Source: an uncultured Chloroflexota bacterium | GTDB lineage: Bacteria > Chloroflexota > Limnocylindria > Limnocylindrales > CSP1-4 | Assembly (NCBI GenBank): GCA_903822495.1 | Contig: CAIJPD010000066.1 | Coordinates: forward strand, 62,001-126,000 | DNA length: 64,000 bases | Direction of reading: 5' to 3' | Shown: positions 32,587 to 40,317 of the stretch, piece by piece | How the letters are laid out: every line of letters starts with the position of its first letter | Position numbering within the stretch: position 1 is the stretch's first letter | Translations under genes and position numbers: made by a program | Notes under the pieces: model-generated | What the model was told of the DNA's origin: nothing | Seen by the model: the letters and a program-made list of their open reading frames with translations, nothing else | Databases searched by the model: none

Positions 32587-33447
32587 TTACGCGGCAGCCG
32601 CGCCCGCGGCTGCCAACAGTGCGCGGCGGGCGTGGATGACCGCCATCTCGCGGCGGTACTCCGCGTCGCCGTTGAGGTCCTCGAACGGCTGGGGGCAGGC
32701 GGTGCGAACCGCGTCCTCGAAGGCCGCCAGGGCGGCTTCGGTGAGCCCGGCGGCGACCGCCGCGCTGGCGTCCACCACCACCGGTGCCCCGGCCACGCCG
32801 CCGATGGCGACGACCGACGCTCCGGAGCCGGCCGGCCGGACCACGGCCGCGGCGTTGACGATGGCGAACGAGCCTTCCACGCGGGCCAGCCGCCGGTACG
32901 CGCCGCGGGCGGCTCCCTGCGACGGGACCCGGATCTCGGCGATCAGCTCGTCGGGCGCCAGGGCCGTGGCCATGACATCGATGAAGAACTCGGCGGCGGG
33001 GATGACCCGCTCGCCGCGGGTGCTGCGGACCACGACGGATGCCGCCAGCGCGACGAGCGTGGGCAGGTAGTCCGCCGCGGGATCCGCGTGGGCCACGCTG
33101 CCGCCGATGGTGCCGCGGTTGCGCACCTGCACGTCGCCGATGTGGCGCGCCGCGTCCGCCAGGAGCGGGGCGTGGCGGGCCACCAGCGGCGACGCGATCA
33201 CGTCGTTGTGGCGGGCCGTTCCGCCGATCCGGAGCGTGGCCGTGGCCGCGTCCTCGGTGATCGCGCGCAGCTCGGGAACGTGGTTGAGCGAGATCACGAT
33301 CTCGGGGCGGGCCAGGCCCAGGGTCATGGTGGGGACCAGGCTCATGCCGCCGCCCAGGATCTTGGCGTCGTCGCCGTGGCGGGCCAGCAGGTCCAGTGCC
33401 TCCGCGACGGACCCGGGCCGGTGGAGCTCCAGCTCGGCGGTGATCAT
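32587..33447 (-). CDS. Molybdenum hydroxylase FAD-binding subunit, second set
   Basis: A 286-residue CoxM-like protein. The flavin motifs LGGGMSLVPTM (about 31-41) and TIGGSVAHADPAADYLP are present after QVRNRGT, and the CO_deh_flav_C domain (VAIGGVAGAPVV) follows. It overlaps the large subunit stop by ATGA. A poly-Ala C-terminus is unremarkable. Confidence 0.95.
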   Translation of the reverse strand: MITAELELHRPGSVAEALDLLARHGDDAKILGGGMSLVPTMTLGLARPEIVISLNHVPELRAITEDAATATLRIGGTARHNDVIASPLVARHAPLLADAARHIGDVQVRNRGTIGGSVAHADPAADYLPTLVALAASVVVRSTRGERVIPAAEFFIDVMATALAPDELIAEIRVPSQGAARGAYRRLARVEGSFAIVNAAAVVRPAGSGASVVAIGGVAGAPVVVDASAAVAAGLTEAALAAFEDAVRTACPQPFEDLNGDAEYRREMAVIHARRALLAAAGAAAA

Positions 33448-35900
33448 CGGGCGGCCTCCACGGCGTCAGCCGGACGGGCAGCGCCCGTGGCGGCCGGTGA
33501 CGGCGACGGGCCGAAGCCGGACCCGTCCTTTCGGGGTGCGGTCCGGAGCGACTGCCAGACCCGGTTGGGGGTGAGCGGCAGGTCCGTGATCCGCAGGTCA
33601 AGCTCGGGGAAGGCGTCCTCGATCGCGCCGCACAGCGCGCCAAGCGTGGAGCCCAGGCCCGATTCACCGGCGCCCTTCATGCCCAGCGGCGTGAACGGCG
33701 AGGGCGTCTCCTGGTGCTCGATGGAGAACATCGGCATCTCGATCGCCGTGGGAATGGTGTAGTCCATCAGCGTGGCCGTCTGGAGCTGGCCGTTCTCGTC
33801 GTACGAGATGTTCTCGTACATCGCGGAGCCGATGCCCTGGGTGATGGCCCCGTGCAGGTTGGCGTCCACCAGGAGCGGGTTGATCACGGTCCCGGCGTCC
33901 TCGACCAGCGTGTACTCCAGCACCTTGACCATCCCGGTCTGAGGGTCCACCTCCACCACCACGGCGCTGCTCCCAAAGGGCCAGGCCGGGTAGTTGGAGA
34001 AGCGGCCCTGCGTCTCGGGCTGGTGATAGATATTGCCCATCCGGAAGTAGCGGGTGGACTCCAGGCCCGGTTCGACGCCTTCGGCGTGCTTGCCGAAGGT
34101 GTGTCGGTAGACCTGGTTGACGACCGCGTTGAAGGCGACCGATCGATCCGGGCTGCCCTTCACGAAGAACGTGCCGTCCGCGGCCTCGAGGTCCGCCGGG
34201 GCGGCCTCCAGCATGGATGCGGCCACCTCCGCCAGCTTGTTGCGGAGGTCCTGCGCCGCGAGCTGGGTGGCGGAGCCGCCGTACATGGTGCCGCGCGACG
34301 AGTAGTTGCCCAGGCCGTACGGGCACAGCTCCGTGTCGCCCTGGATCACCCGGATGGTCTCCAGCTTGCAGCCGAGGACGTCCGCCGCGATCTGGGCAAA
34401 GGCGGTCTCGTTCCCGCAGCCCGGCGAGGTGACGCCGGTCAGGATGGTGACCTCGCCGGAGGGCGCGACCCGGACCGTGGCGCCGTCGTAGGCGGAGATC
34501 ATCAGCGCGCCGGGCATGGCGCAGCCCTCGGGCGTCAACTCCTGGCCCAGGCCCAGCCCGATTCGACGCCCCTCTGCCGCGGCCTGCGCCTGCAGCGCGC
34601 GGAACCCGGCGTAGTCGATCCTCTTGAGCAGCTTGTCGAGCGCGCCCTGGTAGTTGCCGGAGTCCAGGATGGCGCCGGAGGGCTGGGAGTGGGGGAAGTC
34701 GTCCGGGCGGATGAAGTTGGCGTAGCGGATCGCCGTCCGGTCCAGGCCGGTCTCGCGCGCCACGTGGTCCATGATCCGGTCCATGACGAAGGACTGAGCG
34801 TCTTTCCCGAACCCGCGGTAGGCGTTCCACGGGCACTTGTTGGTGACGACGACGTAGAGCTGGACGTTGGTGTCGGGGATGTCGTAGCCGCCCGGCAGGC
34901 TGTAGCCGGTGACAAACGACTGGCCCCAGCCCAGGAGCGCGGTGGGCGCCCCAACGTCGGCGATGACCTTGATCCGCAGCCCGTGAACGCGGCCGTCGGC
35001 GTTGAAGCCCACGGTGTATTCGAACCGGGTGTCACGCGAATGGCCGGTGGCCATGAAGTTCTCGGCGCGCTCCTCGATCCACTTCACCGGCCGACCGGTG
35101 ACCATGGCGGCATGGGCCACCACCGGCTCCTCCTGGAAGGGCGGCTGCTTGAGGCCGAATCCGCCGCCGACGTGCGGCTGGATCACGTGGATCGAGTTCT
35201 CCGACATGTTGAGCGTCTCGGCCAGGAAGCTGCGCAGCGGGTGCGGGTTCTGGGTGGATTCCCAGAAGGTCAGCTTCCGCGCGAACGCGTCCCACTGGGC
35301 GACGCAGCCGCGGCCCTCGATAGACACACCGGTGATCCGGTTGGAGCGGACCGTCCCGGTCACGACGCGGTCCGCGCCGGCCAGGGCGGCGTCCACGTCG
35401 CCGGCGATCCAGTCGCGGGTGATCAGCAGGTTGTCGCCCCAGGCCGGCTCCACGAGGTCCGCCCCCGGCTCCATCGCCTTGATGGGGTCCGTGACGACTG
35501 GCAGCTCTTCGTAGTCCACCTCGATGTCGTCCAGGGCGGCGGCGGCGGTCCAGCGGTCCTCGGCGACCACGGCCGCGACCACCTCGCCCACGTACCGGAC
35601 ACGGTCCTTGACGATGGGGTACCAGAGGACGCCCTTGGCGCCGATTTCACGGGTGTTCCAGGCCTCCGGGATGGGGCGCAGGTCGCGGTAGGCGTCCTCG
35701 CCCGTCAGGACCTTGATGACGCCGGGGCGCGCCATGGCCGCGGAGATGTCCACGGACCGGATCCGGGCATGGGCGTATGGGCTGCGCAGGAAGGCGAGGA
35801 AGGCCATGTCCGGGAGGACGACGTCGTTGACGTACGTCCCCTTGCCGGCGGCCAGCTGGGTGTTGGTCAGCCCGGTGACGCGGCGTCCGACCTGCTTCAA
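33444..35900 (-). CDS. Molybdenum hydroxylase large subunit, second set
   Basis: An 818-residue catalytic subunit with the FGLKQPP cofactor region, the loop NAYRGFGK (form II-like, no CO-dehydrogenase Cys) and the catalytic Glu746 in KGAGESG. Unusually, the motif normally written GQGxET reads GCGNET, putting Cys495 where a pterin-contacting Gln is usual. A TTG start at 35900 is used because GGGAGG lies 7 nt upstream and no ATG/GTG fits. It precedes the FAD and 2Fe-2S subunits. Substrate unknown; the operon suggests a cyclic or aromatic carboxylate. Confidence 0.94.
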   Translation of the reverse strand: MKQVGRRVTGLTNTQLAAGKGTYVNDVVLPDMAFLAFLRSPYAHARIRSVDISAAMARPGVIKVLTGEDAYRDLRPIPEAWNTREIGAKGVLWYPIVKDRVRYVGEVVAAVVAEDRWTAAAALDDIEVDYEELPVVTDPIKAMEPGADLVEPAWGDNLLITRDWIAGDVDAALAGADRVVTGTVRSNRITGVSIEGRGCVAQWDAFARKLTFWESTQNPHPLRSFLAETLNMSENSIHVIQPHVGGGFGLKQPPFQEEPVVAHAAMVTGRPVKWIEERAENFMATGHSRDTRFEYTVGFNADGRVHGLRIKVIADVGAPTALLGWGQSFVTGYSLPGGYDIPDTNVQLYVVVTNKCPWNAYRGFGKDAQSFVMDRIMDHVARETGLDRTAIRYANFIRPDDFPHSQPSGAILDSGNYQGALDKLLKRIDYAGFRALQAQAAAEGRRIGLGLGQELTPEGCAMPGALMISAYDGATVRVAPSGEVTILTGVTSPGCGNETAFAQIAADVLGCKLETIRVIQGDTELCPYGLGNYSSRGTMYGGSATQLAAQDLRNKLAEVAASMLEAAPADLEAADGTFFVKGSPDRSVAFNAVVNQVYRHTFGKHAEGVEPGLESTRYFRMGNIYHQPETQGRFSNYPAWPFGSSAVVVEVDPQTGMVKVLEYTLVEDAGTVINPLLVDANLHGAITQGIGSAMYENISYDENGQLQTATLMDYTIPTAIEMPMFSIEHQETPSPFTPLGMKGAGESGLGSTLGALCGAIEDAFPELDLRITDLPLTPNRVWQSLRTAPRKDGSGFGPSPSPAATGAARPADAVEAAR

Positions 35901-36024
35901 CGTGAACCTCCCGACCGCCTCACCGGATGATCACCGACGACCCGCGGATCGGTCGCCGGCCAGGCGGTGGGGGCCGGCCGTGCCGCCGGTCCGCCCGCCG
36001 AACCTCGAGGTTGGCTCCGTTGCG

Positions 36025-36867
36025 CTAGACGTCCCAGCCGCCGTCCACCGTCAGGCACTGGCCCGTCACCTGCCGCGATTCGTCGCTGGCGAGGTAGAGG
36101 CAAGCGTAGGCGATGTCCACGGCCGACGTGAAGCGCTTGATGGCCTGCTCGGACAGGTAATCGTTGAAGACCTGCTCGTAGCTGATGCCCTTGGTGGCCG
36201 CCTTGCCCCGGATGATCTTGTCCATCCGGTCGCCGTAGATGGGCCCCGGCGCCACGCAGTTGCAGTTGATGTTGTGGACGCCAACCTCCAGGGCGACCGT
36301 CCGGGTGATGCCGCGGACGGCCCACTTGGAGGCCGAGTAGGAGACGCGGTTCTTGTAGCCGCGCAGGCCGGAGGTTCCGGCGATGTTCACGATCTTGCCG
36401 GACTTGGCCGCGATCATCGACGGGAGGGCGGACTTGATGGACAGGAACGTACCCTTGGCGTTGACGCCCAGGACGTGCTCCCACTCCTCCTCGCTGACGT
36501 TCTGGGCGGCCGTCTCGATGGGGCCGATGACCCCGGCGGTGTTGACCAGGACGTCGATCCGGCCGTAACGGTCCAGGACGGCCTGGACCATGGCCTGGCA
36601 CGAATCGCCGCTGGTGACGTCGACCCCGACCGAGATGGACGCCAGGCCGGGCAGTTCGGCGCGGATCCGGGCCGCCTCGGCGTCGAGGTCCTCGATGCTC
36701 CGAGCGGCCAGGGCGAGCGAGGCACCCTCGTGCGCGAACAGCTCGGCGATGGTGCCGCCCATCCCCTTGGCGCCGCCCGTGATCAGGACGACCTTGCCTT
36801 CCAGCCGGCGGCTGCCGCGGTCGAGGTTGAGGCGCTCCGTGTCGGAGGCGCGGATGGCGAGTGACAT
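36025..36867 (-). CDS. SDR-family NAD(P)-dependent dehydrogenase
   Basis: A 280-residue short-chain dehydrogenase. The TGGAKGMGGTIAE nucleotide loop follows an N-terminal tail of about 25 residues. DVTSGDSC, then VNTAGVIG (NNAG variant), and the catalytic YSASK with preceding Ser/Thr (AGTSG) are present. The VDGGWDV end is typical. It would oxidise or reduce a hydroxyl/keto group in the pathway. AGGAGGG precedes the ATG by 9 nt. It lies between the DUF6282-type gene and the molybdenum hydroxylase operon. Confidence 0.94.
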   Translation of the reverse strand: MSLAIRASDTERLNLDRGSRRLEGKVVLITGGAKGMGGTIAELFAHEGASLALAARSIEDLDAEAARIRAELPGLASISVGVDVTSGDSCQAMVQAVLDRYGRIDVLVNTAGVIGPIETAAQNVSEEEWEHVLGVNAKGTFLSIKSALPSMIAAKSGKIVNIAGTSGLRGYKNRVSYSASKWAVRGITRTVALEVGVHNINCNCVAPGPIYGDRMDKIIRGKAATKGISYEQVFNDYLSEQAIKRFTSAVDIAYACLYLASDESRQVTGQCLTVDGGWDV

Positions 36868-36895
36868 GGGTCGTTCCCTCCTGTGGCCGGGGGCG

Positions 36896-37837
36896 CTAGA
36901 CGGACAGGTTGAGCAGCTCGGCGGGATGGACCTGGGTCATCAGCGTGAGCATGTCGCGGGAGACCCCGTAGTCCAGCAGCGTGGCGATGATCATCCGCAG
37001 GCCCTCGGGGTGGGGGGCGGCGGAATACTGGCCCAGGTCGGAGGTGAGGATCAGCTTCCGACCGTTGTTGGCGTTGATCCAACCGGCCAGCTCCACCGGG
37101 TCCTGCTCGTAGAACGTCGGCGAGACGCACGAGATTGCCACGTATTCCAGGTACGCGCCGTTGTCCAGCAGTTCCTGCTGGATGGTCAGGTCGTACTTGG
37201 TCAGGGCCCAGTTCACGTGGGTGACCAGGAACTTCTTGATCCCGCGCTTGTTGGCCTCGGCCTGGAGAATCCGTGTCTCATCCAGGTGCAGGTGGGCGCT
37301 GGCGATGGTGACGTCCGCCTCGGCCACGAGGTCCAGGATCGTCAGGGCCGCCTGGGTGATCTTCCCGTCCTCACCGAGGATGGTCACGCCGGCCCCGGGC
37401 AGCTGCTTCTTGGGCCGCCCAAGCTGCGGGTAGTCCGACATCTTGAAGTACTCGGAATGCCACTTGCTGTGGTTGGTGGGCATCCAGATGACCTTGGCGC
37501 CATGGTGGATCGCCGCCTGGACCACGTGCGGGTTGATCCCGCCAACGGACCGGTTGAGGACGATGGCCCCGTTGATGCTCATGTCCGGGAAGGCCTTGCC
37601 CACGTGGTAGGCCCGCCCCGTGGACGACGAGTCGTGATCCTTGATCACGAATCCTCGCATGCCGTACTCCTGGGCCAGCTGGGCCAGGTCCGCGTCATCC
37701 AGCGGGCGCTTGAAGAGCGCCGGGTGGGTGTGGGCGTGCATGTCGATGGCGCCCTTGAGGATCTCCAGGTCCGGTCGCGGTCGGAGCACGGTCGGGCTCG
37801 TCCTTTCGTTGGCTGGTTCGGCGGTCGGTGTGGCCAT
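36896..37837 (-). CDS. DUF6282-type amidohydrolase-like protein
   Basis: A 313-residue protein with an HAHTHP motif near residue 34 and several later His/Asp residues (VIWMPTNHSKWHS, SAHLHLDE, VTHVNW, LTSDLGQ) in the order expected of a metal-dependent TIM-barrel hydrolase. I recognise it only as like proteins labelled DUF6282. It is the first gene of the minus-strand operon, 58-110 nt below an operator-promoter. The ATG at 37837 is preferred; an in-frame ATG at 37873 would add 12 residues. A lactonase or amidase role is a guess from the fold and the hydantoinase downstream. Confidence 0.72.
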   Translation of the reverse strand: MATPTAEPANERTSPTVLRPRPDLEILKGAIDMHAHTHPALFKRPLDDADLAQLAQEYGMRGFVIKDHDSSSTGRAYHVGKAFPDMSINGAIVLNRSVGGINPHVVQAAIHHGAKVIWMPTNHSKWHSEYFKMSDYPQLGRPKKQLPGAGVTILGEDGKITQAALTILDLVAEADVTIASAHLHLDETRILQAEANKRGIKKFLVTHVNWALTKYDLTIQQELLDNGAYLEYVAISCVSPTFYEQDPVELAGWINANNGRKLILTSDLGQYSAAPHPEGLRMIIATLLDYGVSRDMLTLMTQVHPAELLNLSV

Positions 37838-37930
37838 GGAGGGCGGGTGGGCCGGGCTGGCGCGCGAGATCATTGATGCGATCAGCCGCGGGCTCGAGCG
37901 AGCGCCAGCGGCCCCCTTCCGCCACAAAAA

Positions 37931-37951
37931 TGGAAACTGGGTTCCATAATA
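37931..37951 (-). promoter_or_regulatory. IclR-type operator overlapping the catabolic operon promoter
   Basis: TGGAACCCAGTTTCCA (minus strand, 37946-37931) has TGGAAnC/GnTTCCA-type half-sites of the IclR class. It abuts a minus-strand -10 TATTAT (37951-37946), sharing one base, with TGGACG 18 nt further up as -35. A protein bound here would cover the start point. It lies in the gap between the divergent DUF6282-type and CoxG genes, so it may control both. Confidence 0.65.
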
Positions 37952-38054
37952 CGGGAACGAGTCGGCCGTCGTCCAGAGAACTCCCTGGCCGGCGGGCCGG
38001 TCCGACTCCCGTCGGTCAGGCACACTGGACCCCCCAAGCGCAGGAGCACACGAC

Positions 38055-38510
38055 ATGCGAGTCGAAGGCACGTTTCGCTTCCCGGCGCCGCGCGAGACGG
38101 TCTTCGCGCTGCTGCTGGACCCGCAGGTCCTGGCGGGCTGCATACCGGGCTGCGAACGGCTGGAGGCGATCGGGCCTGACCAGTACGAGGCCACCGTCAA
38201 GGTGGGCGTGGGCGCCGTGAAGGGCGTCTACAAGGGCCAGGTCCAGCTGGTGGATCGGCGGGAGCCGGAGGCGTTCCGGATGCTGGTCCAGGGCAAGGGC
38301 GGCCCCGGCTTCATCAAGGGCGAGGCCACGGTCACGATCACGCCGGTGGCCGACGCGCCCGACGAATGCGACGTTGTCGTGGTGGGCGACGGGCAGGTTG
38401 GTGGCCTGATCGCCGGGGTCGCCCAGCGGCTCCTCGGCGGGGTTGCGACAATGATGCTGAACCAGTTCTTCGAATGCCTCCGCGGCAAGGCCGCCCTGCC
38501 CCGGGTTTGA
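38055..38510 (+). CDS. CoxG-like SRPBCC-family protein
   Basis: A 151-residue protein of the CO-dehydrogenase subunit G group (START/SRPBCC fold): GTFRFPAPRETVFALLLDPQVLAGCIPGCE is typical (positions 5-34, in two motifs), and VVVGDGQVGGLIAGVAQRLL is the C-terminal helix. In known systems CoxG recruits the molybdenum hydroxylase to the membrane; here it probably serves the divergent hydroxylase at 32-36 kb. AGGAG lies 9 nt before the ATG. It is followed by ubiX on the same strand. Confidence 0.9.
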   Translation: MRVEGTFRFPAPRETVFALLLDPQVLAGCIPGCERLEAIGPDQYEATVKVGVGAVKGVYKGQVQLVDRREPEAFRMLVQGKGGPGFIKGEATVTITPVADAPDECDVVVVGDGQVGGLIAGVAQRLLGGVATMMLNQFFECLRGKAALPRV

Positions 38511-38601
38511 CCCAGGGACGGGTCTCCGGGTCGGTCCGCCGCCGAGGAGCCAGTGGTCAGGGCGAGCCCCGTCCCGGCCCGGCAGGCTAGTGGGAGACAC
38601 C

Positions 38602-39252
38602 ATGCGCCGCATCGTCGTCGGGATCTCGGGCGCCACGGGCGCCATCTACGGGATCCGGCTCCTCCAGGTCCTGCACGACCTCCCCGAGGTCGAGACGCAC
38701 CTGGTCATCACGCCCGCCGGGCGGGCCACCATCCAGCTGGAGACGGACTGGACGTCCGCCCAGGTGGAGGCCCTGGCCACCGAGACGCATCGCTACGGCG
38801 ACATCGCCGCGAAGCCGTCCTCGGGCTCGTTCAGGGTCGATGCCATGGTCGTCCTGCCGTGCTCGATGCGCACGCTGACGGGCATCGCCTACTCGATCAG
38901 CGACAACCTGCTCACCCGGGCCGCGGACGTGACGCTCAAGGAGCACCGCACGCTGATCCTGGCGCCGCGCGAGACGCCCCTCCACATCGGCCACCTCAGG
39001 GCGATGCTCCAGGTGGCGGAGATGGGCGCGATCATCGTCCCGCCGATGCCGGCCTTCTACCACCGGCCCAAGTCGCTGGAAGACATCATCGACCAGACCG
39101 TGCAGCGGATCTGCGACCAGCTGCGCCTGGAGTTGCCCGCCGACCTGTTCAAGCGCTGGCAGGGCGGGGCGGCGTCGCTGGCAGACAAGGTCCTGGAGCA
39201 CGAGGCAACCGCGGAGGTCGCCGCGGAGGCCGCGCTGATCCCCGAGGACTGA
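38602..39252 (+). CDS. ubiX: Flavin prenyltransferase
   Basis: A 216-residue UbiX/Pad1-family enzyme that joins dimethylallyl phosphate to reduced FMN, making the prenyl-FMN cofactor of UbiD decarboxylases. It has the flavodoxin-like GISGATGAIYG loop, GSFRVDAMVVLPCSMRTL with the PCSM FMN/phosphate site, and RETPLHIGHLR and PPMPAFYHRP near the C-terminus. ATG 38602 is chosen over a GTG at 38590. Its presence beside the CoxG and IclR genes and near three UbiD homologues explains how they are matured. Confidence 0.95.
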   Translation: MRRIVVGISGATGAIYGIRLLQVLHDLPEVETHLVITPAGRATIQLETDWTSAQVEALATETHRYGDIAAKPSSGSFRVDAMVVLPCSMRTLTGIAYSISDNLLTRAADVTLKEHRTLILAPRETPLHIGHLRAMLQVAEMGAIIVPPMPAFYHRPKSLEDIIDQTVQRICDQLRLELPADLFKRWQGGAASLADKVLEHEATAEVAAEAALIPED

Positions 39253-39380
39253 GCCAGGGGTCCGGGCGGCGGGTCGCGGAGGTCGCCGCCGGTCTTCCGC
39301 CACGGGCGCCGACAGGTCCCGGTACGTCACGCCCTGGGCACGCAACCCCCCCCGGACCGCCGCGGACGTGCCGCGTGGCC

Positions 39381-39417
39381 CGCCCATGTGCCTGATGGGC
39401 GGCGTGTCGGCGTATGC
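39381..39417 (+). promoter_or_regulatory. Palindrome and candidate -10 box before iclR
   Basis: CGCCCAT (39381-39387) and ATGGGCG (39395-39401) form a perfect inverted repeat with a 7-nt spacer. It sits just above TATGCT (39412-39417), the best -10 in this gap. It differs from the IclR-type operator, so it may be a second regulator's site. Confidence 0.4.
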
Positions 39418-39441
39418 TGCGCCGGGCGCCGACTCCACCAC

Positions 39442-40317
39442 GTGGAGCCCAGTTTCCGAATCCGCCCGCCTCGCCGTCACGTCCACCCCGCCCCGCCATC
39501 ATCCCGACCGGCGCTCGTCGACCCGCTCGCCCGGGCCAAGAAGAGGACACGAATCCTGAAAGCCCTGGAGAAGACGCTCAAGGTCCTCGATCTGTTCACC
39601 ACCGGCCGCCCCGAGTGGGGGCTCCTGGAGCTGTCCGAAGTCGCCGGGCTGCCCGTCTCCACGCTCCACCGGATCGTGACCGTGCTGCGCCGCCATGGCC
39701 TGCTCGCCCAGGACCCCGGCTCCAAGAAGTATCGACTGGGCTACGGCGCCATCGATCTCGGTCGGCGCGCGGCCTCCAGCCTGCCCATCCGCCAGGTCGC
39801 CGACCCCATCATGCGGCGGCTCGCGGAGGAGACCGGCGAGACCGTGGTCCTCACGGTGGTCAACGACGCGCGTGACTGCGCGGTGTGCATCGAGCGGATC
39901 GAGAGCCGCCATGACCTCCGCCTCCACCTGGAAGTGGGGGAGCAGACGCCGCTCCACGCAGGGGCATCGTCCAAGGTGCTCCTGGCCTGGTTCCGCTCGG
40001 ACGAGGTCGAGGCGTTGGCCAGCCGCTCCGGGCTCCCGTCGCTGGCGCGCAACACCTTCACGGACTTGCCCCGCCTCCAGGCCGAGCTGGCCCGGATCCG
40101 CGAGGTGGGCTTTGCGTTCAGCTCCGAGGAGACCGACAGCGGCGCGTGGGGCGTTGCCGCGCCGATCCTGGACCCCGAATCGCGCGCGATTGCGGCCCTC
40201 GGGGTCGCGAGTCCGCTCTCGCGGCATTCCGCCGAAGCCCAGCGGCGCTTCGTGACACTGACCATGGCGGCCGGCGCCGAGGTGGCCCGCGCGCTCGGGC
40301 TGGTGGCGACCCACTGA
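39442..40317 (+). CDS. IclR-family transcriptional regulator
   Basis: A winged helix-turn-helix N-domain (KTLKVLDLFTTGRP, then LLELSEVAGLPVSTLHRIVTVL) with an effector-binding C-domain (HAGASSKVLLAW, RNTFTDLPRLQAELARIREVGFAFSSEE as separate motifs). The GTG at 39442 opens 291 residues, but the first about 38 are Arg/Pro-rich and unlike the family. A CTG at 39556, 8 nt after AGAGGA, would give 253 residues, the normal length. A near-copy of the 37931 operator lies at 39443-39458, implying autoregulation. It is coupled by TGATG to the ALDH-like gene. Confidence 0.92.
   Translation: MEPSFRIRPPRRHVHPAPPSSRPALVDPLARAKKRTRILKALEKTLKVLDLFTTGRPEWGLLELSEVAGLPVSTLHRIVTVLRRHGLLAQDPGSKKYRLGYGAIDLGRRAASSLPIRQVADPIMRRLAEETGETVVLTVVNDARDCAVCIERIESRHDLRLHLEVGEQTPLHAGASSKVLLAWFRSDEVEALASRSGLPSLARNTFTDLPRLQAELARIREVGFAFSSEETDSGAWGVAAPILDPESRAIAALGVASPLSRHSAEAQRRFVTLTMAAGAEVARALGLVATH
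39443..39458 (+). promoter_or_regulatory. Second IclR-type operator, before iclR
   Basis: TGGAGCCCAGTTTCCG matches the 37931-37946 palindrome at 14 of 16 positions with identical centre and spacing. It lies 26 nt below the candidate -10 and about 100 nt above the likely CTG start, in the leader. Confidence 0.55.
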
